Positions 9,268-15,760 of a stretch of DNA of 64,000 bases are shown piece after piece; position 1 is the first letter of the stretch; the number at the start of each line of letters is the position of its first letter. The position numbers and the translations under genes are program-made. The notes beneath the pieces are model-generated. The model had not been told where the DNA came from and made no database searches. It saw only the letters and a program-made list of their open reading frames with translations. This stretch comes from Chitinophagaceae bacterium (GTDB lineage Bacteria > Bacteroidota > Bacteroidia > Chitinophagales > Chitinophagaceae): assembly GCA_016786885.1 (NCBI GenBank), contig JAEUVO010000003.1:1-64000 (forward strand), given 5' to 3'.

Positions 9268-9326
9268 CCCTAACTATTGCTCAGTAAAACGGTAAAAAGA
9301 TCAAAATTTGTTAGGTTTTCGACAGG
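9268..9326 (-). repeat. Short inverted-core element after the metallo-beta-lactamase gene
   Basis: On the plus strand CCCTAAC (9268-9274) and GTTAGGT (9310-9316) form an inverted pair. Read on the minus strand this is ACCTAAC ... GTTAGGG, and the first core fits the integron R'' consensus RYYYAAC. The stretch AGATCAAAATTTGT at about 9299-9312 is shared with the repeat at 12722-12819. At 49 bp between outer core ends it is short for an attC site, and its partner at the other end of the gene was not found. I regard it as a degenerate relative of the repeats further right. Confidence 0.35.
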
Positions 9327-10070
9327 TTACTTTATCGAGGGCTTTTTCATTTTTAGTTCTTCTGCCATCATGATCGAATGCTTTAGTGAATTAATATTTC
9401 TCCAGTCGCTGTGTGCTATGATGATGAACCTTGGTTTTCGGCATTTTCTCTGAACTTTTTTAAGTGTAGATGCATATTCAGTTACATTGGCATCACCTAA
9501 ATAACCTAAATTTTCGGCATCAGCACCTTTTATTAAGCAGCCGCCGTAGAGAATTTTTTCTTTTTCAAACCAGATCACAATATTGTCTGTAGTGTGACCT
9601 TCCCCCGGGTAATACGTTTCAAAAGAGTATTGACCAATATGGAAGACGGTATCCTTTGTCATTAAAAATTCAGCCCTTTTCTTATTATTCTTTTTACTTA
9701 ATTCATCCGTAAGAACAGTAGTATAGGTTTTAATTCCCTGTTGCCGGTAATATTCGAGCCCTGCAGTTTTGTCGCTGTGCCAATGGGTTGCAAAACACAT
9801 TACCACCCTTTTGTTATGCTTTAATTGTATACTGTCAAGCAATGGCTGAAACTGTGTGGTATCCCAAGGTGTGTCAAACATTACAACGCCATTGTCGGTG
9901 ACGAGGTACATCCCGTTTGCAGGTACCCGGCTTTCTTCGTATGTGTTATAAGTTGTATAGACATAAAAATCTCCTGTTAGATGAGAGATTTTAAGCTTCA
10001 CTTTTTCCGCCTGTCCATAAACATGGATTAGTGAAAAAATAAAAGCTGTTGTCAATATGATCTTCTGCAT
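9327..10070 (-). CDS. Subclass B1 metallo-beta-lactamase
   Basis: The 247-residue precursor has a Sec signal peptide (first 19 residues, cut before Q20), giving a periplasmic enzyme. All six B1 zinc ligands are visible: H96, H98 and D100 in THWHSDKTAG; H159 in PGEGHTTDN; C178 in YGGCLIK; and H220 in IIAHSDW. The Lys and Asn of the substrate-binding loop (CLIK...ENLG) are also present. This pattern resembles the chromosomal B1 enzymes of Flavobacteriia (BlaB, IND, EBR types) rather than B3 enzymes. It should hydrolyse beta-lactams including carbapenems, but activity is inferred. The gene is 14 bp downstream of the DUF1801 gene on the same strand and at the edge of the accessory region. Confidence 0.88.
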   Translation of the reverse strand: MQKIILTTAFIFSLIHVYGQAEKVKLKISHLTGDFYVYTTYNTYEESRVPANGMYLVTDNGVVMFDTPWDTTQFQPLLDSIQLKHNKRVVMCFATHWHSDKTAGLEYYRQQGIKTYTTVLTDELSKKNNKKRAEFLMTKDTVFHIGQYSFETYYPGEGHTTDNIVIWFEKEKILYGGCLIKGADAENLGYLGDANVTEYASTLKKVQRKCRKPRFIIIAHSDWRNINSLKHSIMMAEELKMKKPSIK

Positions 10071-10084
10071 TGTGTTTCTGTAAA

Positions 10085-10504
10085 TTATTTGGCGCTGGCC
10101 TGTAAAATTACCGTTTCAAGTATATCAATATTTATATCTTTTAGCGTTTTGAACCTGATGCAATACCCTGTCACGGTTGCTTTGCCTAATTTTTTCCCGA
10201 ACGTTTTTGCCAGGTACGTCTTATCTTTTATACCCATGATATAGACAGAGATTCCGCTTGTGTTTCCGCTCAAACCAATTTGATAAAACTCCCTCGTTGT
10301 TCCATCTGCGTATTTCATGTTGTAAGACCCATATCCTATGTTGGGATTGGAAACAGTTTTTCCTTTGCTGTCTTTACCATCCAGGAACCATACTTTGCAT
10401 TTGGGCAGTACCTTCAGTATATGCCGGTGCAAGGCCTGCATATCACTCCGTTTTGGTTCAGGCTGGCTGGTAATATATTTTTTGATTTGTTCCTGTATGT
10501 TCAT
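10085..10504 (-). CDS. DUF1801 domain-containing protein
   Basis: The 139-residue protein has no signal peptide. It begins with a short helical segment (MNIQEQIKKYITSQPEP) and continues with the compact fold of DUF1801/YdhG-like proteins. Visible landmarks are LPKCKVWFLDGKD, a GYGSYNMKYADGTTREFYQIGL strand pair, a GISVYIMGI strand, and a closing CIRFKTLKDINIDIL segment. No enzymatic activity is established for the family. It is 14 bp upstream of the metallo-beta-lactamase gene on the same strand, so the two are probably co-transcribed. Confidence 0.75.
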   Translation of the reverse strand: MNIQEQIKKYITSQPEPKRSDMQALHRHILKVLPKCKVWFLDGKDSKGKTVSNPNIGYGSYNMKYADGTTREFYQIGLSGNTSGISVYIMGIKDKTYLAKTFGKKLGKATVTGYCIRFKTLKDINIDILETVILQASAK

Positions 10505-10542
10505 TCTTACTGAAATTCAACGTTACCATCATTTTGTGGATA

Positions 10543-10562
10543 ATCCCGATAGCTATCGGGAT
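10543..10562. repeat. Perfect 20-bp palindrome
   Basis: ATCCCGATAGCTATCGGGAT is its own reverse complement. It lies in the 110-bp gap between the VOC lipoprotein gene and the DUF1801 gene, both on the minus strand. It may act as a transcript hairpin or be a dispersed palindromic repeat. There is no T-run next to it, so a simple terminator role is not supported. Confidence 0.7.
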
Positions 10563-10614
10563 GCCAACGGGGTTTCCAAATTCTGACTTATCCTTTTAGC
10601 CGGTATTATTTAGT

Positions 10615-11229
10615 TCATTTAAGTTCTGAAAGTATTAACTTTTTCTGTTTTAATGTATTCTTCATTGCCTTTTCTCTCACTTTAGGGTCATCGCTGTTAA
10701 TAAGGTCAAAATATTCAACGGGAACAACCTGCCACGATAAACCATATTTATCTTTACACCACCCACAAGAACCTTCTTCGCCACCGTTTGCGGTCAAAGC
10801 ATCCCAATAATAATCTACTTCTGCCTGGTCTTTGCAATTAATAACAAACGAAACAGATTCATTAAACTTGAAGTAAGGCCCTGCAGCCAAAATACTAAAT
10901 TCAATATCACCAATTTCCATAATCGCTGTTTCAAAGCTGTCCTGGCCACCTTGCTCTTTTGCTTCAGGTGGATTCTTGTATTGACGATATTCTTTCATTT
11001 TACCATCTTTGAAAATAGAAAGGTAGTAATCTACTACTGCTTTGGCGCCTTTATCAACCCAAAGAGAAGGTGTTATTTTTTGCGTAATCATATCAGTCTT
11101 TTTTGCTAAAGTTTGATTGGAAGTTGTATCCATATTACTGTTTTTGTGAGAACCCTGTTGAGAATCCCCACAACTCATCAGACCCGCTATCACTAATGTG
11201 GTCAAAAATTTAAGTTTATAGTTTTTCAT
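10615..11229 (-). CDS. VOC/PhnB-like lipoprotein
   Basis: A lipoprotein signal with the lipobox LMSC at about residues 17-20 is followed by a polar linker and then a PhnB-type vicinal-oxygen-chelate domain (about residues 47-180). Landmarks are ITPSLWVDKGAKAVVDYYLSIF, DSFETAIMEIGDIEFSILAAGP, FNESVSFVINCKDQAEVDYYWDAL, GWCKDKYGLSWQVVP and a final helix beginning PKVREKAMKNTL. In this family the domain is normally cytosolic, so export as a lipoprotein is unusual. It is the last gene of the ArsR-SRPBCC-SRPBCC operon, starting 4 bp after the preceding stop. The function and ligand are not known. Confidence 0.8.
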   Translation of the reverse strand: MKNYKLKFLTTLVIAGLMSCGDSQQGSHKNSNMDTTSNQTLAKKTDMITQKITPSLWVDKGAKAVVDYYLSIFKDGKMKEYRQYKNPPEAKEQGGQDSFETAIMEIGDIEFSILAAGPYFKFNESVSFVINCKDQAEVDYYWDALTANGGEEGSCGWCKDKYGLSWQVVPVEYFDLINSDDPKVREKAMKNTLKQKKLILSELK

Positions 11230-11233
11230 TGCG

Positions 11234-11776
11234 TTATTTATTTAAAGCCTGCCTGTCGGCAGACAAGGTTGGTAATAAATTTTCTAATTCATTTAATGTC
11301 ATGGTGAAGCCTTCTTTGAAGCCCATTTGGATAAGCATTTCAATGTCAGCAAGTGATTTTTGTTTTATCACCATACTTACTTTTGTAATACCCTGCCTGT
11401 CCGGCAGGCAGGCGTTAAGTTCACTAAAATTAAATTCCCATTCTGAAGTTGGCAATTCGGTATTAATGTTTTCGTCTTTGTCGGTAAAAGATGACAACCA
11501 TTTCATATTGGTTTTGGGTTTTATTAAAGTGTATTGTTGTATTCCCCAATGCTCTTTTCCGTCAGGCCATACCATCGCATAAAGTCTTCGTCCGCCTACT
11601 TCAAAGTTCATTACTTTGGTTTTTGAAGCCAATGGTTTTGGTGCCCACCATTGGTCAAGAATTTCTTGTTTGGTAAACGCATCCCAAACTAGTGAAAGTT
11701 CTGCATCAAATTCTCTGGTTATTAAAACCGAATTGGTTGATTTGTCAACCGTAAAGTCAAATAGTAAATTGTTCAT
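11234..11776 (-). CDS. SRPBCC/AHSA1-type protein carrying two palindromic-repeat insertions
   Basis: The 180-residue protein has the activator-of-Hsp90-like START fold: an N-terminal strand with [17 protein letters not shown], the WWAPKP block, the [13 protein letters not shown] block, and a C-terminal helix [17 protein letters not shown]. It is a close tandem paralogue of the next gene (11780-12271). Relative to that gene it has two extra segments, ACLPDRQG in the middle and SADRQA near the end. Both are encoded by CCTGCCTG-type palindromes, so repeat elements have been read through in frame. It starts 3 bp after its paralogue's stop. Ligand unknown. Confidence 0.85.
   Translation of the reverse strand: MNNLLFDFTVDKSTNSVLITREFDAELSLVWDAFTKQEILDQWWAPKPLASKTKVMNFEVGGRRLYAMVWPDGKEHWGIQQYTLIKPKTNMKWLSSFTDKDENINTELPTSEWEFNFSELNACLPDRQGITKVSMVIKQKSLADIEMLIQMGFKEGFTMTLNELENLLPTLSADRQALNK
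11247..11268. repeat. CCTGCCTG-type palindromic repeat at the 3' end of the SRPBCC gene
   Basis: CTGCC (11249-11253), loop TGTC, GGCAG (11258-11262) forms a short hairpin within the last codons of the SRPBCC gene. It encodes the residues ADRQA, which are absent from the tandem paralogue. It is a degenerate relative of the copy at 11392-11412. Confidence 0.6.
11392..11412. repeat. CCTGCCTG-type palindromic repeat inside the SRPBCC gene
   Basis: The left arm CCTGCCTG (11392-11399) and right arm CAGGCAGG (11405-11412) flank a CC-GG-type centre, giving an almost perfect 21-bp inverted repeat. It adds the residues ACLPDRQG in frame between the two segments that align with FNEEN and TKVS of the paralogue. 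Confidence 0.75.
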
Positions 11777-11779
11777 TTT

Positions 11780-12271
11780 TTACCTATTTAATGTCGATAA
11801 TAAATTTTCCAATTCGTTTAATGTCATAGTAAAGCCTTCTTTGAAGCCCATTTCTATCATTTTTTCCATTCTTTCAAGAGATTCATTGTAAATCGAAATA
11901 CTAACTTTCGTTCTTTTATTTTCTTCATTAAAATTCAAATCCCAATTTGAACCCGGCAAATGAGGGTTTTCATCTTTATCAGCAAACACACTTAGAAATT
12001 TGAAATTGGTTTTTGGTGTGATGGAAGTATACTGTTGTAGTTGCCACATCTCATGCCCTTCAGGACTAACCATTGCATAAAACCTACGTCCTCCAACCTT
12101 GAATTCCATTACTTTCGTTTTTGATTCGAAAGGTTTAGGAGCCCACCATTGGTCAAGGATTTCGGCTTTGGTAAATGCGTCCCATACCAGCGATAGGTCA
12201 GCATCAAATTCTCTTGTTATGAATACCGTTTTCGCTGCTTTGTCAACGGTAAAATCAAATAGCAGGTTCAT
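11780..12271 (-). CDS. SRPBCC/AHSA1-type protein
   Basis: The 163-residue protein is the repeat-free paralogue of the preceding entry. It has [53 protein letters not shown], and a C-terminal helix [17 protein letters not shown]. This is the AHSA1-like branch of the START/SRPBCC hydrophobic-cavity fold. The start codon overlaps the stop of the ArsR gene by 4 bp (ATGA), which indicates translational coupling. Such ArsR-SRPBCC pairs are common, and the SRPBCC protein is presumed to bind or process a small hydrophobic ligand, though none is established. Confidence 0.87.
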   Translation of the reverse strand: MNLLFDFTVDKAAKTVFITREFDADLSLVWDAFTKAEILDQWWAPKPFESKTKVMEFKVGGRRFYAMVSPEGHEMWQLQQYTSITPKTNFKFLSVFADKDENPHLPGSNWDLNFNEENKRTKVSISIYNESLERMEKMIEMGFKEGFTMTLNELENLLSTLNR

Positions 12272-12588
12272 TTTTTTTGTTTTTTAATGTTAGCTAATAC
12301 GTTGTCGAGTTGGTTAAATTTGGTTTCCCAGATCTTTCTGAATTGGTTAAGCCATTTATCGATCTCTTTCATTTTTTCAACTTCGAGTGAGTAGTAAATT
12401 TCCCGGCCCTGGTATTCCTGTTTTACCAGTTCGCATTCGGTTAGGATGCGAAGGTGTTTGGAAACAGATTGCCGGGTGGTGTGAAAGTTCTCAGCAATGG
12501 CGTTGGGTGTCATTGCCTGTAATGCAATTAAGGTAATAATGGCCCGTCTTGTAGGGTCGGCTATTGCCTGGAAAATGTCACGTCTCAT
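12268..12588 (-). CDS. ArsR-family winged-helix repressor
   Basis: The 106-residue product begins [20 protein letters not shown]. The winged helix has [20 protein letters not shown] as the recognition region and GREIYYSLE as the wing. It lacks the CxC metal site of ArsR/SmtB metal sensors, so it belongs to the metal-independent branch that usually accompanies SRPBCC genes. The start at 12588 is chosen because the longer reading frame beginning with TTG at 12639 would start inside the promoter and operator. It is the first gene of a four-gene minus-strand operon and probably represses it. Confidence 0.88.
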   Translation of the reverse strand: MRRDIFQAIADPTRRAIITLIALQAMTPNAIAENFHTTRQSVSKHLRILTECELVKQEYQGREIYYSLEVEKMKEIDKWLNQFRKIWETKFNQLDNVLANIKKQKK

Positions 12589-12613
12589 AATACTTACATT
12601 TTTACTTGTGAAG

Positions 12614-12656
12614 CCAATCGGTTGCAAATATATATGCAACTATTCGGTTTCGCAAA
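12614..12656 (-). promoter_or_regulatory. Promoter with overlapping inverted-repeat operator for the ArsR operon
   Basis: On the minus strand TTTG (12653-12656) and TATATTTG (12625-12632) are 20 bp apart, matching the Bacteroidota promoter consensus. A 13-bp inverted repeat, CCAATCGGTTGCA (12614-12626) and TGCAACTATTCGG (12635-12647), has 11 of 13 positions matching and an 8-bp AT-only centre. It covers the -7 box and most of the spacer. This is the expected geometry for an autoregulatory ArsR operator that occludes RNA polymerase. Confidence 0.75.
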
Positions 12657-12721
12657 TATTTTTTTTCGGAGAAATATTCAAGAGAGTGAAGCTGCAGGGT
12701 TTCGCTCTGCAATTACCGTCA

Positions 12722-12819
12722 GTGTTCAGGGCTTATGCTGTGCTGAAATTAATAAAGTTTAGCCTGTAACTGAAGCCGAAATAAGATCAAAATTTGTGTG
12801 GGTTTTTTCACAGTTCATA
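12722..12819 (-). repeat. attC-like element, family A, copy 1
   Basis: This roughly 98-bp stretch is highly similar to 13551-13648 and recognisably similar to 14200-14293 (shared GTTCAGGGCTTATGCTGTGC, TTTAGCCTG, CTGA.GCCGAAATAA, and CACAGTTCAT-type ending). The flanking genes are unrelated. It begins directly at the stop codon of the membrane protein gene. CTGTG near the left end can pair with CACAG near the right end. Its outer left core is degenerate: CAGTG where copy 2 has AACGT. Beyond it lies the ArsR promoter region. Confidence 0.65.
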
Positions 12820-13521
12820 TTATCTTCTGTTTTTCTTTCGTCCTTCATTTAGTATTTGTCTGATTGTCGCCAGGTGTGAAAGTAAAACTAAAGGAACTAC
12901 ACAAGATGGCAACCAGTTAAAAGGAAAATACAAAACAGCTATGTTCGGTTGGTCAAATGCAAATTTTTGAAATGGAAATGGTGCTGACAGAACAGCATTT
13001 GCAACAATATTTATTAAAAGCCCCAAACAGATGAAATTCCAGGCCAGGATTATTTTCCTGTTTAATTGGTTTCTTATAAAACCGAAATAAAAGATAATTG
13101 GAGCCGTCAGCCCTGATAAGATGTCAAAGTTTCTTCCCTCAAACGTCATAAGTTGAGGGACGGTCTTATTAACGAACAACCAAAAGAGAACAATTTCAAC
13201 CGGAATTCGAATTGTATGCAAAACTGTTAATGCCTTTGCGTCTAAACTGTTAAGGTATTGCCTGCCTTTTGAAGTAGTGAACAGCCCGATGATAAATAGT
13301 AAAGGTGGCAAAACCAAAAGCAAAAATCTTGGTGGAATTGTGTCTGTCACGGTGTAAAAACCAGAAAGCCCAATTAAGGTTTGTAATGCCAGCCAAATCA
13401 GTAAAATCAGTATAGTCGTTTTGGAATAGTTGGTCGCTTTATAAAAAAAACCTACTGTCAAAATTGTTGTAAGACCGAAAACTATGCTTATGTAAATTGG
13501 TAAACTCTCCATTTCTTGCAT
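12820..13521 (-). CDS. Polytopic membrane protein of unknown function
   Basis: The 233-residue protein has about seven hydrophobic segments, for example IYISIVFGLTTILTVGFF, TILILLIWLALQTLIGL, FLLLVLPPLLFIIGLF and VVPLVLLSHLATI. It ends in a basic tail (NEGRKKNRR). I do not recognise a characterised family, although proteins of this kind recur in Bacteroidota. The start may be the ATG at 13521 or the one at 13512. It is bounded by two copies of the family A repeat: its start codon is about 31 bp from the boundary on one side, and its stop codon abuts the repeat on the other. This fits a single-gene cassette. Confidence 0.7.
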   Translation of the reverse strand: MQEMESLPIYISIVFGLTTILTVGFFYKATNYSKTTILILLIWLALQTLIGLSGFYTVTDTIPPRFLLLVLPPLLFIIGLFTTSKGRQYLNSLDAKALTVLHTIRIPVEIVLFWLFVNKTVPQLMTFEGRNFDILSGLTAPIIFYFGFIRNQLNRKIILAWNFICLGLLINIVANAVLSAPFPFQKFAFDQPNIAVLYFPFNWLPSCVVPLVLLSHLATIRQILNEGRKKNRR

Positions 13522-13547
13522 TGTTTGTGTGTCGGCCTAAAATAATA

Positions 13548-13654
13548 GCTAACGTTCAGGGCTTATGCTGTGCTGGAATTTATAACGTTTAGCCTGGAAC
13601 TGAGGCCGAAATAAGGATCAAAACTTGTTTGGTTTTTCACAGTTCATGTTGGTG
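13548..13654 (-). repeat. attC-like element, family A, copy 2
   Basis: On the minus strand the element runs from the core TCACCAAC (ending at 13648) to the core GTTAGC (13553-13548). TGAACTGTG near one end and CACAG.CAT near the other can pair. The body is nearly identical to the copy at 12722-12819. It lies between the stop codon of the EthD lipoprotein gene and the start of the membrane protein gene, where an attC site would be expected. Confidence 0.65.
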
Positions 13655-13715
13655 ACAGTTTATTTTCAATACTGATGGTAAATCTTTCAATGAGTCAATA
13701 CCCTGGTTGAATTCC

Positions 13716-14150
13716 TTATTTTATGTTACTGTATCCCAACTGTTTGATCTCACTTATCTGTATAACCGGCTGAATATTGGTATAATTTTTAAAGTCATTG
13801 ATAACAGCATCCCTGTTTTGCGCTATGGCTTTATTATATTCAGCAACATCAGTAATATGAAAATAACCTATTGCCACAAAAGGCACTTTATCATTTGGTG
13901 TTCTGCCGGCTATCCCTTTATCAATTTCATAAAATTTTAAATTTTTGCCTAAAAACCCTGCTACCATAGGCATATGACTTTTTTCATAATAATCCATGTC
14001 AAAAGTCTTATCATCCCCGTTCGGATAAAATATGGCTACTCTGAACATTCCAACTTTTGGTACATATTTATTATTCACCTGGCTGGTTTTGCAACTTAGC
14101 AAACCTATAAAAGCGAAAACTAGCGGGAAGAATTTAAGTTTTACAGCCAT
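13716..14150 (-). CDS. EthD-domain lipoprotein
   Basis: From the ATG at 14150 the product is 144 residues. It has a lipoprotein signal (MAVKLKFFPLVFAFIGLLSC) and then an EthD-type dimeric alpha-beta barrel: MFRVAIFYPNGDDKTFDMDYYEKSHMP (FD.DYY...H.P is the EthD signature), VAGFLGKNLKFYEID, and PFVAIGYFHITDVAEYNKAIA. Members are mostly small cytosolic proteins of uncertain catalytic role, so the lipoprotein form is unusual. An ATG at 14201 is in frame but lies within the adjacent repeat. The gene fills one cassette-like unit between two family A repeats. Confidence 0.78.
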   Translation of the reverse strand: MAVKLKFFPLVFAFIGLLSCKTSQVNNKYVPKVGMFRVAIFYPNGDDKTFDMDYYEKSHMPMVAGFLGKNLKFYEIDKGIAGRTPNDKVPFVAIGYFHITDVAEYNKAIAQNRDAVINDFKNYTNIQPVIQISEIKQLGYSNIK

Positions 14151-14190
14151 ATAAATGATTTTAAATTTTTGATGAAACGGTTGAATATTT

Positions 14191-14303
14191 GTTGCCAACA
14201 TTTGAGGCTTGGAACTGTGCCGGAATTTATATGTTTAGCCTGAAACTGAAACCGAAATAAAGGAAAATTTGCTTGTTTTTTTACACAATTCATGTTGTAC
14301 GCC
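14191..14303 (-). repeat. attC-like element, family A, copy 3
   Basis: On the minus strand it runs from the core GTACAAC (ending at 14294) to the core GTTGGC (14199-14194). It shares with the other two copies the CATGAA(C/T)TGTG beginning, the TTTAGGCTAAAC-type middle on the opposite strand, and the CCGGCACAG ending. It is the most diverged of the three copies. Confidence 0.6.
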
Positions 14304-14456
14304 GCTGTTCCTCTTCTGTCAGCACTCAGTTACTGTTAATCGGGTTTGATATATTTTACGTTTACAATCTAAAATAAAAGTTCAAGGGGTAAAAATCGAC
14401 CCCACTTGTCGATGCCGAAAAATGTGCCGCCTCTTTAAGTTGAGACCCGGAGTACC
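14304..14456. other. Non-coding remainder between attC-like copy 3 and a gene remnant
   Basis: I find no credible gene here. A small hairpin is possible at 14384-14408 (AAGGGGT ... ACCCCACTT). The wording of 14380-14450 reminds me of insertion-sequence ends, but no inverted terminal repeats or transposase coding sequence are present, so I make no such call. Confidence 0.4.
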
Positions 14457-14579
14457 CTACTCTTCTATTGTCTTTTGGTGAGTTTGTTTGTTTTGTCCGC
14501 ATGAAGTGTAAGAAGATAACATTAAGAACAAAATATAAACGGGAAGATTTTTTATCGTGTTCCTCTTTAAGAATTTCAA
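14457..14579 (-). pseudogene. Truncated N-terminus of an exported lipoprotein
   Basis: The reading frame encodes LKFLKRNTIKNLPVYILFL followed by a lipobox region ending SYTSCGQ and then stops after 18 more residues (ending KTIEE). This looks like a complete lipoprotein signal with no mature domain behind it. From memory, signals of this wording occur in front of two-component-regulator-type propeller lipoproteins of Bacteroidota, so it is probably a 5' remnant of such a gene. The only nearby start is a TTG at 14579. It lies 34 bp downstream of the Asp-box gene on the same strand. Confidence 0.45.
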
Positions 14580-14613
14580 AAAACCTAAAAGTTTTTGTTG
14601 CGTTTGGAATTTT

Positions 14614-15615
14614 TCAACATCCTCCCGCACTGGGTATAGCATAGATCACATTGCCTGAAACAGATAAATTGTAAACCTTACCATCCATAGAACAAAGTAT
14701 CCGTTTCCATGTTTTTCCTTTGTCTGATGATTTATAAATGCCGTCAGGATGACCACAAAAGAAGTTTTCACCCACCTGTATAATGGAGGAGATCATCATA
14801 CTCGGTGGAAGACCGGCATCGATGGCCTGCCAGGTTTTACCACCGTCGTAGGAAGTTCGTACTCTCCTGGTTTCCGACTGTGTATTGAACGTAATAGCAG
14901 CGAATCCGCCTTTGATGGGTGCTAAATTGATGCCCACACCGCCCTCACTGAGTACAGTCTCCCAGGTTTCGCCATCATCGGCCGATCTTATTATTCCATT
15001 GACGCTGTTCGCCATCAGCACACCGTTTGACTCTGCCAATTTCCATACGCCACGAGTAACTTCTTTCCAATTTTTTCCGTTGTCAGTGGATCTGAAAAGT
15101 CCTCGGCCACGGTCGCAAACGATGAAAACAGTGCCTCCGGCAGTTTCAAAAACGTCGATTATCCCTTTCAACTGAAAATTCTCGTATACAGACGACCATT
15201 CACCCGATCCGTTTATTTTTTGCCTGAACTTACCCTGGTGGTAATCGTATGCAAACATCCCGGACTTACCAGGGGCAATATTGCTATGTTCGTCAGGGAA
15301 GATCTCTTTCTCCCAAAAAGGCGCCTTGTTGTTTGGTTTATTGTGATATATATAATTGCCGGTACGTAAATAGAACCCACGATCATTTACAAAAAGACTA
15401 CCCTCCAGCTTATCTCCGGGCAGCCCTTCGCTAATGTCTTGCCAGCTTTGTCCGCCATCAGCAGATTTAAAAACGAGGTTTGCAGATCCTGCCTTATCTC
15501 TTTTTTGATTTTGCAGACTATCCGGTAGCTGAGATGTCTGTGGTGACTCCGACGCCTGGTTACAGGAAAGAAATTGAAAAAAAAGCAAAACAGCAAGGCT
15601 GTAGATAATATTCAT
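14614..15615 (-). CDS. Asp-box (BNR) beta-propeller lipoprotein
   Basis: The 333-residue product starts at the ATG of 15615 with a lipoprotein signal (MNIIYSLAVLLFFQFLSC). It contains five Asp-box repeats of the form S-x-D-x-G-x-T-W: SADGGQSW, STDNGKNW, SADDGETW, SYDGGKTW and SSDKGKTW. This identifies a sialidase-like/YCF48-like beta-propeller. Catalytic sialidase residues are not evident, so a binding or structural role is more likely. The frame stays open upstream to 15834, but that extension lacks a signal and covers the divergent regulator's promoter. It is divergent from a membrane-anchored winged-helix regulator. Confidence 0.83.
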   Translation of the reverse strand: MNIIYSLAVLLFFQFLSCNQASESPQTSQLPDSLQNQKRDKAGSANLVFKSADGGQSWQDISEGLPGDKLEGSLFVNDRGFYLRTGNYIYHNKPNNKAPFWEKEIFPDEHSNIAPGKSGMFAYDYHQGKFRQKINGSGEWSSVYENFQLKGIIDVFETAGGTVFIVCDRGRGLFRSTDNGKNWKEVTRGVWKLAESNGVLMANSVNGIIRSADDGETWETVLSEGGVGINLAPIKGGFAAITFNTQSETRRVRTSYDGGKTWQAIDAGLPPSMMISSIIQVGENFFCGHPDGIYKSSDKGKTWKRILCSMDGKVYNLSVSGNVIYAIPSAGGC

Positions 15616-15747
15616 GACTTTAATTGATTGGGTGAAACAATAAAGTAAAGATATCAGGTGTCTACTACCGGGAAGCATTTTGATAGTAAAGAGTTGTAAA
15701 AGATGCGTAAAAGGTTGTAAAACCACCGAAAACCTGGGTTTAATGGA

Positions 15748-15755
15748 TAATTTTG
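15748..15755 (+). promoter_or_regulatory. Candidate -7 box of the winged-helix regulator gene
   Basis: TAATTTTG matches TAnnTTTG and lies only 5 bp before the ATG at 15761, so the mRNA would be leaderless or nearly so. No good TTTG is found 19-21 bp upstream, so the promoter is incomplete. Confidence 0.4.
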
Positions 15756-15760
15756 CACAC

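Noticed and set aside
10505..10614. attC-like site between the VOC lipoprotein and DUF1801 genes
   Set aside because: A 20-bp palindrome and a GGAAACCCCGTTGG stretch are present, but I could not find paired cores at both ends or an own-end match.
12589..12639. Longer ArsR reading frame beginning with TTG at 12639
   Set aside because: It would begin inside the operator and upstream of the predicted transcription start. The protein family begins at about MRRDIF.
14380..14450. Possible end of an insertion sequence (IS21-like wording)
   Set aside because: No terminal inverted repeats, target duplication or transposase fragment could be identified. The impression rests on wording alone.
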